Shown here one piece after another: positions 11,236 to 23,287 of a stretch of DNA of 64,000 bases (position 1 is the first letter of the stretch; each line of letters starts with the position of its first letter). Both the position numbers and the translations under genes were made by a program. Location: assembly GCA_963970005.1 (NCBI GenBank), contig CAXAMN010026506.1, forward strand, positions 1 to 64,000, written 5' to 3'. The notes beneath the pieces were generated by a model that was given only the letters and a program-made list of their open reading frames with translations, had not been told where the DNA came from and did not search any database. This DNA is from Durusdinium trenchii. Lineage: Eukaryota > Sar > Dinophyceae > Suessiales > Symbiodiniaceae.

Positions 11236-14200
11236 AGAAGAGAGGAAAAACAGAAGGAAAGGCACCGACACACAAGTGTGTCGAGTACCATTTCCTTCTG
11301 TTTTCCTAAATAGTGGAGCAGGTACGTGGAAATGGCGTCCCATTTCCATATCCTCAGATACATCGCCAGCTTCATTGACCAGGCGACGATGTATCTGGCC
11401 TGGTCCCCTGCTGTAAAGGGTAACACTCCAAAGGGAGCCTTGTGACTCCAAAGGTTACACACACACCATAGAAACAGCACATGCTTGGGGCCAAAAGCAA
11501 CAGTGGTAATTGAGGTAGCCCTTTTCGACACAAAGGTTTCTTAAGTATCCGACCTGACCTCCCTATTGATTTTGTGACCGTTGACTCCTGAATGTTTGTA
11601 TGCCATTGCAAACAAACGCTCCTCGCAACGACTGAATCGTGCAACACTGCTTGTTTTTCATTTTTTTAAGCCAGTGATGACAGCGCCTGCACACTGTTGG
11701 TCTCTTTTCGAAGCCTTCGAGGTTGAGCTCCCTTGCCCTTCCTTTAAAGCCCCTGAACGCACAAAACAGCCGACTCCCGATTCAGTCACTGGATTTCTTG
11801 GGTTCTCACCCCAGTGAATTCCATCCTAGCCCTCTTCGTCCATCATATCACAATAGACGTTATCAATCGTCAATATATAATATATACTTATATACCCCAA
11901 ACATCTCCAAACTAAGCTATCAGGTTGCTTTACTCCCCGATGGAAATGCAGGATATGGGCAGGCAAAAGAAGCAACAGTGACAGTGGGCGAAAAATGTAT
12001 GGGACAGGAGGTAGGCGGCAAGGTTTCTATAAGTGAATGAATCAAAGGAATAAAAACGTGGTGCCGAGCTTGTAAGAAGCAGGGCAATGCCGACCAATTC
12101 CTTCGCAAAACAGCCTGGTGCCAACCTTTTACAGTCAAGTCCGTTGGCCCACCTTCGCTCCCTATCTTCGCAGCCTGCCTTTCCCCCGTCCGCTCTTCCA
12201 ACTTCACCTCCTATCTTTGCAGAAGTCTCCGAGTCGCAAGCGGAAGTTCATCCTCAACTCTGCTACAAACGACCTATGGATAAAACACGCAAACGCCACA
12301 ACCGCGACACCAAAGCTGCAGGAATGTCAGACTATGCTTGACCAATCCGGTTCAATTTTGTGAGATGGACTATGGAGCCCTCGACAAGCAATCCAAGAAG
12401 CACAGCCAACAAAAAACCAACGAAGCGAAGCATGCTGCATCGTCCAATGCATCAAATTTTAATGGTCTGTTGGCTTTTTTTGCTCAACCACTCATGGCGC
12501 ACAATAGCGTATGGCATATTGAATTGCTACTGTTAGTTTTCAATGATCCCAGGATACTGTGCTCCTCCAACAACTCCACAAGCATTCTCTTGTGAAAACT
12601 TCTTCTGAAAGCTTCTCATGCTGCACTCAATGCCCACTCCACTGCAATGACAAGCACATGCAAACAGAAAGAACATGTCACGCTCTTGGGGCCAATGTAA
12701 TTAAGCCCTGAGGAAACCAATTGGAAGCACAGTGACTCCAAGCAAGTAAACATGCAAACTCTCAGTGTGAAACTCTTCGATGACCGCCAACCCCTGATAC
12801 ATTTGCCAACTGGACTGAAGCAACACTCCCGATACCGGCATTGTTCCACATTGAGTGAATTGATCGATCAACGGATACCCCTCCCAATTCCAAATCTTTG
12901 ATGTTTTCAAACTCCCCTAAACCCCGAGGACTTTTCTGCAGCTTGTCTGGGCCGCGGAAACCGCCGCACTAACTTGTCGGTGAAACCCATGCGTGCTGCC
13001 AAACGACGTGCTCTAATTTCAGGCGGAGTGTGCTTACTTACGAACCTAAAAGTAACGAAGATTTTAGAGAGCTTTCGTGCTTACGAATGAGCATGGCATG
13101 GCCAAGCGACAGCCTTTCCAAACAACTCAGAAAAGGCTCTGGCGGCCAGCAAGCTCGACCTGGCATGAACCGTCACCACTCTCACCGAGCCGATCAACCA
13201 ACACCGCTGGAAAGAACAGTCAATCAATGACCCTTCTTGAACTGACTTTCAACGCCAAAGCAAGCAACAACCAATCAGGCGAAACAGCCTCGGCAACATG
13301 TTCCAAGCCGTATCCACAAGGCATTGCGCAAGAGTGCCGGTGTTGCCCCAGCGTCCGCGGAACACGTTGCATGTTTTTCCGGCGGTGCCTGGTCGCACCG
13401 GCGCAAGCAACCCACGAAAGCAAAACGGAAAGCTGGCGGAAGTTCCCAAAACGATCAGGCGACAGGACACTTTTGTGACTTGTTCTTTGATCAACAACTT
13501 GGCAGCGGCATGCGAGCCAAGCGGTGTTGTTCTTTTAGCATGAAAGGGCACCCTCCAGGGCCGAAGGGCCGAAAGGTGCAATCCAGACGAACTGGTGAAA
13601 TGCCATGCTCGGAATGCTCTCACATAATGCATGGTGCAATGGGGTGACGCGTATGTATGGTGCTTTGTCATGTGGTGAAGTTGTGCGTGGTGATTGTGAT
13701 ATGTGTGGAGTGTGCTTAAATGTAATGTAACGAGTCTTGGATGGTGATTTGTGGCGAGTGGTGATACGTTGTTTGTGATGTGGTGAAGGGATTAAGGTAT
13801 ACATTTCTGATTTGGTACCATGTGATGCACGGCACTCTTTGCTGCAACTATTCGTGACTGGGACCTATCTGATCTGTTCAAAGCTTCACCTTCACTATCA
13901 AGCACTATCAAGACACTTCTGCCTAAAGTGGTCTTAGCTGCCAAACTGAGACCATCACCCAAGGCTCAAGGATTTCGGACAGGAGGGCCTTAGAAAGTCG
14001 CCCAAACCAAGCCCCTTCTCTTTGAGTCATTGAAACAAGTTGGTTTTGCCAGCTATACGGCCTCTTCGCCAGCTGCCAGGATAGCGTCCGCGCGAACAAG
14101 CTCTTCATGTAAGCGCTGCAATCCCTGAATACCGCACTGACCGAAACAATCCGATCAGCAGCTTGCTTGGACCGTCAATCTGTTTGTGCTCGCGCGCCTC

Positions 14201-15984
14201 TGGGCTAAGACCCGCTCCAAAGTTTCTTCCAGGGTCGAAGGGATCCTTGTTCGGTGTGAACAAATATACTATTTTGTTTTGATACTTCAGCCGATGTATA
14301 CGGACTCGACCTCATAGTTGCATCATGCAAGTATAGAATGTCCTCAATTTGCACACTCGGGTGAAGCACTTCTGGGTCATCAACGGCTTGGGGCCTTGGC
14401 TGCTAGTCACTAGCTGGTCAAACTACAAACTATATCTCGGGAAATGACTTTGGGCAGGATCTTTCGCCGCGACGGAGTGATACAACCTGCAATCACTTCA
14501 GGCTTAAAAATGCTTAACCGCCGTGGCTTGTGGAAGTGCCTGCCTCCTGCCGCAAATCAATCTGTCGGTAAAAGCCTGGAGAATCTGAACAAAGTTCTTT
14601 CGTACAAGGCAATCGGTGCATCGTGCATTGCATCGGTGCAAAAGCTGTGCCTATGAAGCTTGAGAAAAGGCACCCAACTGTGGCGCTCTCCGAAGGGCCA
14701 GTCTGGCAATCGCCTTTATTGCATCAATTCCGGCACTGCTCGAAAAAGAACCGTACGTCACATACTTACTTCGTGGTGTTATGCTCTCCAAGGCACTCAT
14801 GTGGCCAGTTTGAACCTGAGCGTGATCGGCTAAATGCATCAAGGCACTCATGCGCAAGTGCTGCCCTGATCAAATAAAGCGCCACACCGTGTAGTCACTT
14901 CCCGATTTCCTTAACACGTTGCTTGAACATTAACGTGATGCTCCATGGTGAGGACTGACAGCTGCAATCAAGCATCATCCCTGTCATAGGCGGTAGAAGT
15001 TTCTTCACCTGACGTGTGGCAACAAACCAGTTATAAAAACTTGGATCAAGATTCAAAACCTGCAGGAAGAATATTGCCAGCAATGTCCAACCATATGGAG
15101 GCAAATGTCCCCGTGCAACGTGACACCTCGGAGCACGTTGCGATTCTCGAGGCCACTCGCCCAGTCCACATGGCACATTCAGTGACATCTTGGGCATGCA
15201 CACGCCTCGATCTTTTGACCATCGCCTCATCTTTAACAATCGTTGTTTTGATTTGGTTTGTTTTCACTAAAGGTTTTGTTGACCATGCTCCAATCTGCAA
15301 ATTTTCAATTTTGCTGAACTCAGTGAGGCCCTGACCTGACCAGCAATATAAGTCCTCGTGATCGTACGTCAATCCTGTAGCGTGTTGATTTGGAATACTT
15401 GTGACAATTTGTGGCATAGTCAGTACGGACTCAGAACCCACATGATTTGGTTCAATCAAGCAAGTGTTCTTTATATAGGGGTTTGGCTCTCCAGATGCTG
15501 CAACGAGAGCTGCGTGACAGCCAGGTGTAGCCTGCACCGCAACGATCGCTAGTGCTTGCCAGGGCTTAGCCCTGGACATGCTGGAACATCGTTCAAAACT
15601 TACCCGACTTGTGTAGCTAACTTCAGCTAAGCTTCGAGCACAGTTCACAGAGAACTCTACTGGAATGCCTTGGCCGGAGACCTGGAAAGGCCAGTTTTAA
15701 AGCCATTTCTAGTAGTTCACAATCATGCACCCTTCTAACCTTTGTACAAAATATACCTGATGGCCGCCTTCCTTGCCTCATATCGTGCACTTCAAATTCA
15801 GACTATACAGCGCTCTCAGATGTCTGCAAACCACTAAGATCTGAAGCAGCAGACACAGTCAACATACAACAACAGTTTTAGCATCACCACGTTGCACCTT
15901 GGAAACCTCGCAGCTGTTTTCAAAACAAGATGGAACCCACGAACCCGAATGCAAGCACGCTCGACAAGCTACATATGTCCAAAT
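11236..15984. other. Long interval with no supported gene
   Basis: Open frames are present on both strands but none is clearly favoured by domain, splice or composition signals. The best plus-strand candidate is 13,324-13,647, rich in Ala, Ser and Lys, but it has no recognisable domain. 13,650-13,800 is a G/T-rich stretch with repeated GTGGTGA words. This interval is the spacer between the two arms of the inverted duplication. Confidence 0.35.
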
Positions 15985-17445
15985 GACACTCTTGTAGGAC
16001 ACTCTTGTGGGACACTCTTGTGGGTCACTCTTGTAGGAAGCTCTTGTAGGAAACTCTTGTGGGACACTCTTGTGGGACACTCTTGTGGGACACTCTTGTG
16101 GGACACTCTTGTGGGAAACTCTTGTGGGACACTCTTGTAGGACACTCTTGTGGGACACTTTTCTGGGACACTCTTGTAGGACACTCTTGTGTGGGACACT
16201 CTTGTGTGGGACACTCTCGTGACACTCTTGTAGGAAACTCTTGCGGGGCACTCTTGTAGGGCACTCTTGTGGGTCACTCGTGTAGGAAGCTCTTGTGGGT
16301 CACTCTTACGGGACACTCTGGTAGAAAATTTTTGTGGGACACCCTTATAGGAAACCTGTGGGACGCTCTTATGGGACACTCTTGTGGGACACGCTTGTGG
16401 GACACTCTTTGCAGGAAACTCTTGTGGGACTCTTGTAGGACACTCTTGTGGACACTCGTGTGGGCCACTCTTGTAGGAAACTCTTTACGGGACACTCTTG
16501 AGGGACACTCTTCTGGGACACTCTTGTAAAACACTCTTGTAGGACACTCTTGTGGGTCACTCTTGTGGGACACTCTCACGCAACAATCTTTTGGGCCACT
16601 CTTCTAGGACACTCTTGTGGGTCCCTCTTACGGGCGACTTTTGTAGGACACTCTTGTGGGACACTCTTGTAGGGCACTCTTGTGGGACGCTCTTATGCAA
16701 CACTCTTGTGGGACACTCTTATGGGACACTCTTGTGGGACACTCGTGTGGGACACTCTTGTGGGTCACTCTCACGGGACACTTGTAGGACGCTCTTGTGG
16801 GACACTCTTGTCGGACACACTCTTATGAGACACTCTTGTAGGGTTCCTTTGCGGGTCACTCTTACAGGACACTCTTGTGGGACACTCTTCTGGGAAATTG
16901 TTGTGGGACACTCTTGTGTGACACTCTTGTGGGACACTCTCACAGGACACTCTTGTGGGACACTCTTCTGGGACACTCTTGTCGGACACTCTTCTGGGAC
17001 AGTCTTGTGGGACACTCTTGTGAGGCACTCTTGTAGGACACTCTTGTGGGTCACTCTTACGTGGGACACTCTTGTGGGACACTCTTGTAGGACACTCTTG
17101 TGGGTCACTCTTNNNNNNNNNNACACTCTTGTGGGACACTCTTGTAGGACACTCTTGTGGGTCACTCTTACGAGACACTCTTGTACGACACTCTTGTGGG
17201 ACACTCCGGTGGGTCACTGTTGTGGGACACTCTTGGCGCTCACACTCTTGTAGGACACGCTTGTGGGTCACTCTTACAGAACACTCTTCTGCGACACTCT
17301 TGTAGGACACTCTTGTGGGTCACTCTTACGGGACAATCTTGTAGGAAACTCTTGTGGGACACTCTTGTTGTGGGACGCTCTTGTTGTGGAACACTCTTGT
17401 TGTGGGACACTCTTCTAGGACGCTCTTGTGGGACGCTCTTGTCGC
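15985..17445. repeat. 15-bp minisatellite (GGGACACTCTTGTGT-like), about 97 units
   Basis: A near-continuous array of GTGGGACACTCTTGT variants. Because the period is a multiple of three and lacks stops, several frames on both strands stay open for 100-230 residues with a five-residue period. The open frames follow from the repeat and should not be called genes without expression evidence. The array ends abruptly at the first 178-bp inverted unit (17,446). Confidence 0.9.
17113..17122. other. Assembly gap (10 N)
   Basis: Ten N characters interrupt the 15-bp array. The true number of units is therefore unknown. Confidence 1.
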
Positions 17446-18898
17446 TCACCAGCGACACGCCGCATTTACACCAGCATGTTTCGCGCTCCCCACGTGGCAC
17501 GGCGCGTCGCAAACACACTTTCCACCAAGGCCGCGCGAATCCGCATGGCAACGCGACATCACGGAAGTAATTTCGCCACACGGTCCGCCACCCACTAGAG
17601 GCAAACATATATCACATGATATTAGCTCCCCAGTGGCACGGCGCCACGCAAACGCACTTCACTGCGACATCACGAACGTAATTTCGCCACACGGTCTGCC
17701 CGGCTGCCCACACACTAGAAGCAAACATATCACATGACACCACCAATCAGCCCGCTCACCAGCGACACGCCACGTTTACACCAGCAACGCACTTTCCACC
17801 AAGGCCGCGCAAATCCGCATGGCACTGTGACATCACGAACGTAATTTCGCCACACTGTCGACCGCACACTAGAAGCAAACCTATATCACATGATACCACC
17901 ATTCATCCCACTCACCAGCGACACGCCGCGTCTACGCCAGCATGTTTCGCGCTCCCCAGTGGCACAGCGCCACGCAAACGCAGGCCGTGCAAATCCGCAG
18001 GGCAAAGGCGAGGCTTCGAGGAGACTTCCTCCAAAAGTCCCACGTCAAGTCTCCAAAACGAGCGTTTCTTACGAGACTTCCTCCAAAAGCCAAGCGGAAA
18101 CACCCATCGGAGCGCACACATCAAGCAGCCCTGCCAAGCAGTTTCACACCCGCTCACGCCAATCCCAATGTCACAGCGACATTCACCTCTACCAACTGCC
18201 ACAACTCACAACCTCACGATTCCCTGCGCCTGCTACGAAACTTTCCACGTCCACAGTCTAACGCGCGCAAAGTACTGCGCCTGCCACGAAATGTCACCTC
18301 CGTCACACCTCAACTTCACGATTCCCTGCGCCTGCCACGAAAATCGCTTCCATACTTCAAAACCAGCACAAAGTACTGCGCCTGCCACGAAAAGTGACAA
18401 TATCATATCATGTGAGCTTCAACAAATTTTGGAATGATTTCGACCCGTTCTGAGCACACTCCTATTCACCAAAACCGGAATTTCAGCTGAGACTTGTCAC
18501 AAAAACAGAGCCTTGATGCAACTCTCTGAAACGCAAATCCCAATGGCGCAGCCACATCCAACACCCCGTTAAAAAACACCACTCTCCAAAAACTAAACCC
18601 AATGGAACTGCGCAGAAACCTGCCGATCTCACAAAACGCTGCGCCTGCGCCGTGAAATCATCCTCCACACTTCAACATCTTGCATTTCCACAAGTTCCGC
18701 GCTATTTCACACGAATCTGACATGTCACGTTTCCATCCGAAACCCGCTCCAAAAGCTTCCCCCAACGGCAGCGCCTTGGCGCCCTACCGCGAACGGTTGC
18801 GGACGGTTGCGAGTGCTGAGACAACGCGTCGCGAACAAGGCTCTATGCCCCCAGAGTTAAACGAGAATCCTTCGCTACGCATTCGGGAAAAACAACAC
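17446..18898. repeat. Right arm of the inverted duplication
   Basis: Reading along the plus strand: three to four inverted copies of the 178-bp unit (17,446-18,000), a 200-base linker, inverted minisatellite units (CTGCGCCTGCCACGAAA, 18,220-18,400), then the reverse complement of 4026-4540 (18,420-18,898). An abrupt junction near 18,405-18,420 marks where about 4.6 kb of the left arm is absent. Confidence 0.8.
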
Positions 18899-19100
18899 TT
18901 TTCGCCAATGACAGGATGCAGTCGCGTAACAAATAACCCGTGAAAAGTGAAAGCCGTCTTGAAAAAGCACTCTAAGGTGCATCTGCCATGTCTTGTTTTG
19001 TCCAGGGTCTTATCGCAAGAGCGTGTTTGTCGGGAGCGCCCTGTTTTGCACCAAGACAGCCTTCAAACAAAGCGTGAAAGGGCACCAACAAAAACTATAC

Positions 19101-19693
19101 ACTGTATTCCTTAAGCTCTTCTCAACACTTTCTCAGAGGAACGCGGTTCTTTGCCCCGAACAGGTTTCAAACTCAACACAGACGCGCCAACCCAAAAATG
19201 CGGTTTCAGGGAATGCTTCAACTTTCTGCATTTCTTTTCAAGAATGTCTTTGCATACCTGTACATTCCGTTTGCGCCAGAACAGCCCTCCCACTTTAAGG
19301 TCTGCTCCAGGAAACTTGGCGCAAGCGCCGCGTTTCTCAGAGATGCTCTTTTTTGCATTGAGATTGCCTTCGAAGACACCGCAAAGGGGCAACGCCCATC
19401 TCTCGCAGTGACCAAAAATCCTGCCACCATCAGAAACTCTACAGCGCGCTCCTGGTCACAAAAGCTTGGCGTGGGCCCGTGAAAATCTTTCATGCAATTG
19501 CCATCACACAGGCCCCCGGACCCTCGCTCCACCCCTCAACTTCTTGACCCCGGATGCGGGCTAAACATCTGCCAGGAACCAGGAAGCATTGACTCAACTC
19601 CAACAATAGCACAGCCGGGAGATCGGGCAATGCCCCCAACCGACACCACGCCAGGTTTTCGCGTCTCCATTGTTCATTTTGCTGGCGCAGCGA
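19101..19693 (-). pseudogene. Minus-strand gene fragment left of the 10-kb element
   Basis: I do not recognise the protein. The minus strand has protein-like open stretches: one at 19,450-19,690 reads through motifs ALPDLPAVLLLELSQ and GQEVEGWSEGPGA to a stop, and others continue at 19,111-19,532. Joining the base before the element's right end to the base after its left end keeps the 19,450-19,690 frame open with the sequence at 29,941-29,985. The fragment is therefore read as the downstream part of a gene interrupted by the element. A diverged inverted copy of 19,450-19,672 lies inside the element at 23,073-23,287. Confidence 0.45.
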
Positions 19694-19740
19694 CCCTATA
19701 GATCAGTTAAGGCAATTATGAAGGAATTAGATAACTTCCT
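19694..19740 (+). repeat. Left terminal inverted repeat, 10-kb element
   Basis: Starts CCCTATAGATCAGTTAAGGC and continues through AATTAGATAACT. It pairs with 29,893-29,940. Confidence 0.85.
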
Positions 19741-20148
19741 CATTTTAGATAAAATCCTATCTATTAGTTAACTTTTGTTTTTATCCATTTTCATAACTAA
19801 TAAATTAACTTATCTCTACTTTAGGATAACTCGATAGAGTTATCTCAGGTAACTCAATAGTTATCTGGGATAACTCATAAAGTTAACTTTTTATATAACA
19901 AAACAAATTCCGAAAAATGTTCGTTTTTAGTTCTAAAATAGACCTGCAGAAGTAATACCGCAAAATGTGCAAAAGTAATGCCTTGCATGTGTGCTGCGCA
20001 AGTGCTTTTTTCAGATGTCCATCTGAAAGTGCATGCCCAATCTGTAATGCTGCACCATTTTGGCACACGCATAGTGTGGGTTCTCCCCAAAGATGCAATG
20101 CGCACACAGGGTCTTTTCTGCTGACATGTAGTCTTCCAGAGATTGCAG

Positions 20149-21126
20149 CTATGTGCAGCAGACAGTGTAGCGTGCTGGTGCAACAAAAGAGGGTAGGAGA
20201 TCTTCCTCCTGCAAAAAAGTTCTGTAAAGCAGCTCTTGCAGGCGGCGCATCTGTTGACAAGCTCTGTAGAATTCTGAAGCTGCATCAGCAGGAAGGGCAT
20301 CTTCTGACTTGTGTGCTTCAAGGAAAGGATCTGCCTGTGAGCCAAAACCATTCAGTTCAAGTGCTCCTGCCACAGCTGGAGAAGAATTGGCAGGATGCCC
20401 TTGATCTCAATGCCTTTGCCTCTCAGCTTGACGGCGCCACTTTTTCTGCTGAACATGGAAAGTTCAAGGAACTTGTATCGGTGTAAGGTCCTTTGCTCCT
20501 TGTAAATCTGCTTAATCCTAGACCAAAGCCTTTGAATGTTGGCTTCTGGCTCTTGGTTCATGATCACATAGTAGAGGAGCCAAAGAACACTACCACACTG
20601 ACATTGATCACTGCCCACATACTAAGACATATTGCAGCGAGAGAGGTGTTCCCATTCAAACAGCTGTGTCACTGAAATCATGAAATGTTCTGGGCCCTGT
20701 GGCAAAGAGCGCAGCAAGTTACATTCGCATTCCACCGTGGCACCCCTAGATACCTTGTAAAGTATTCAAGGTCACCTTCAAGGCTGACCAAAAGCCCCTT
20801 CCAGCCATTAGCTAAGGGCTGGCCAGCCAGCTTGGCAGCCAAGCTAGAATCCTCAAAGACTTTGCGTTCCCAATTGTGTTTTGGGAAGGTTCCTTGCGCA
20901 ATGCGCTTGAAGCTCCACATAGTGATTGCCCAGACCTTGTCCACTGTGCACTGGCCAAGGAGTGGTTCAAATGCCTTAGTGCACACAAGTATACACAAGT
21001 AATGCCGCACATGTGCACAAGTAAAGCCAAAGGAAATGCATTCATTAGTGTTGCACACGGTCCCTTTTTCACAAAAGAAGCAGCTCCAAAGGAAACAATT
21101 CCAGATTCTTTCAAGGTGCTGACCAT
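20149..21126 (-). pseudogene. C-terminal half of a multi-copy protein family (minus strand)
   Basis: Protein-like exons run right to left. One covers 20,690-20,950 with motifs VDKVWAITMWSFKRIAQGTF, AGQPLANGWKGLLVSLEGDL and CCALCHRAQ. The next is 20,352-20,618 with NQEPEANIQRLWSRIKQ and GAVKLRGKGIEIKG. A third is 20,170-20,350 with EAHKSEDALPADAASEFYRA. The order and motif style resemble the C-terminal part of a long, highly repeated dinoflagellate protein whose N-terminal part looks like the plus-strand frame at 26,132; that link is from memory of the family and needs a search. If right, the element carries the two halves in opposite orientation. No catalytic motif was identified. Frames change between exons, so this is at least partly decayed. 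Confidence 0.5.
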
Positions 21127-21550
21127 ATGTAGAAGCTAGTTGCTTTGGAGTGCTTGCACAAGGGTAAGGGGAAGCTTCTTGATAGCGTGATCTATTGTCA
21201 CTGGAATTGCTTTTGCACCACAGTGGTCTTACTTTTGCATCTGCATGGCAATTTTAGGTCATTTTTTTGGATCCAAGGAAGGGCTACAAGAGCAAGGGCG
21301 ACAATGATTCCAGGCATGCAGTTGTTGCACTGGCAAAAGCTCATTTGGCCAACTTGTTTGCTGACTTCTTTCAAGGTCTGACACAGAGGATGCGATGGTG
21401 GTCAGCTCTGATGAAGCTCCAGGGTGCCTGGGCCAGGTTTAAACCATTTTGTTGGCAACAATGATGTTGGCATTACTTTTGCACAAGGTTTGACAATTAT
21501 GTTGGCCTTACTTTTGCGCAACGTTTTGTAAATGTTCTGCTGGCCCTACT

Positions 21551-22784
21551 TTTGCACAAGGTTTCAGGTGTACTTTGGCAAAGGGGTCAATGGATCAATG
21601 TTGCTTAGGCAGAATCCAATTCCCATCAAAGCTGCTCCTGCCCCACCACCTGTGCTGGCAGCAAGTGGTTTGTTGGACACTCAAAGATGCAAAGATTTCA
21701 TAGCAAATTGAAGACGCATTTTTATTTCTCTAAAGCCTTCCAAAGCAATGCCTGCCACCCCCAAAGCACCGCCTGTGAGTTGAGCTTCAGATTGAACTCC
21801 ATCTTACTCAGGCCTCACCGCAAAGCTCCACCACCACAAGGCCAGCTGATTGGTGGACCTTCAGCAATGACCTGGAGGAGGCAGCTGCTGAGGATGAGCC
21901 AATGGAGTGAGGCAGCTGATGGTCCGAAGCTTGAGGATATAAGCAAGTGTTGCTGCATTTGCTGTCTGTTTCACTGGCTGGGATTACTTTTGCACTTTGC
22001 GTGGCTTCATGTGGACTCACTTTTGCACTTTCCAGTGCGTTCAGTGGACTTGATTTTAGACTTTCCAGTCAAATCAGTTGTCAGCGGGTTTCTTTTGCCC
22101 TATATATATATATTTCTTAAATTGTATATTTTTGTGTAAATTTAGATATTAGTTTCTATATATTTTTGAAAACCCCTTGAAACTTTGGTTGAAAGTTTGC
22201 AATCAAACTTTCAATCGACCTTGAAACTTTACATGAAAGCTTTACAAAACTTTTATGAAAGTTTTACAAAACTTTTATGAACATTTTACAAAACTTTCAT
22301 GAAAGTTAAACGAACTTTATTTATTAATACTATATAAATTTAAACTAAATTAACTACAAAAGTTTCATGAAAGGGTTGTTGAAAGTTTGCCTGCAAACGT
22401 TCAACCAAAGTTTCAGGGTGACATGAAAATAAACAATGATGTTCTTTATAAAAATATGATTGTTTACCAAGAACATGTGTTTTGTAAGTTAAAAAAGTGT
22501 TTTTAAACAACATTGTCTTGTGCCTTAACATGTTTATACAAAGACTATGTGTGAATTGCACCTGTATGATGTGAAATTTGTGTATTGTTGTTGCATTACT
22601 TTTGCACTTTGATGTCAAACTTTCTTGTATCCTCAGCTGTGTGTGGATCAAGTTGGGACGCAGGTGCATCAAAATAGATGTACATTTGGAAAGATTAAGG
22701 TGCCTTTAAAAAAATCATGTTTCATTGACATATTGATTACACACAATCAGTGTCATTGATAAACAGTGGACAGTCATGTGCTTT
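21551..22784 (+). repeat. Internal direct duplication, copy 1 (with acidic exon)
   Basis: Matches 23,288-24,648 over its whole length, from TTTGCACAAGGTTTCAGGTG to CAGTCATGTGCTTTTCTG. Protein-like frames include MLLRQNPIPIKAA (21,600-21,705) and the ending SNDLEEAAAEDEPME followed by TGA at about 21,911. Copy 1 lacks two blocks present in copy 2 (23,524-23,767 and about 23,835-23,890). It carries an extra AT-rich palindromic block of ACTTTCATGAAAGTT-type words at 22,170-22,390. Confidence 0.85.
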
Positions 22785-23287
22785 TCTGGTCTTAGTATGT
22801 GGGCAATGATCAATGTCATTGTGGTAGTGTTTTTTGGCTCCTCTGCTATGTGATCATGAACCAAGAGCCAGAAGCCAACATTCAAAGGCTTTGGTCTAGG
22901 ATTGAGCAGGTTTACAAGGAGCAAAGGACCTTACACCGATACAAGTTCCTTGGGAAACTTTCCATGTTCAGCAGAAAAAGTGGCACCCTGCCAATTCTTC
23001 TCCAGCTGTGGCAGGAGCGCTTGAACTGAATGGTTTTGGCTCACAGGCAGATCCTTGTACTTTTGAGGCTGAACATGGAGACGCGAAAACCTGGCGCGGC
23101 GTCCGTTGGGGGCATTGCCCGATCTCCCGGCTGTGCTATTGTTGGAGTTGAGTCAATGCTTCGTGGTTCCTGACAGATGTTTAGCCCGCGTAGGTCAAGA
23201 AGTTGAGGGGTGGAGCGAGGGTCCGGGGGCCTGTGTGATGGCAATTGCATGAAAGATTTTCACGGGCCCGCGCCAAGCTTTTGTGAC
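22785..23287. repeat. Inverted composite: left-interior plus left-flank sequence
   Basis: 22,785-23,055 is the reverse complement of about 20,640-20,335, with a 40-base deletion of the part coding VKLRGKGIEIKG. 23,073-23,287 is the reverse complement of about 19,672-19,456, which lies outside the element's left end. The intervening left TIR and ~660 bases of left interior are absent. So a piece of flanking sequence sits inside the element without the TIR that separates the two elsewhere. Confidence 0.75.

Noticed and set aside
13298-13647. Two overlapping plus-strand ORFs with Ala/Ser/Lys-rich sequence
   Set aside because: Both frames and the opposite strand look equally protein-like and no splice site or domain selects one.
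15985-17445. CRISPR-like array
   Set aside because: The 15-bp units are contiguous with no spacers, and the DNA is eukaryotic; it is a minisatellite.
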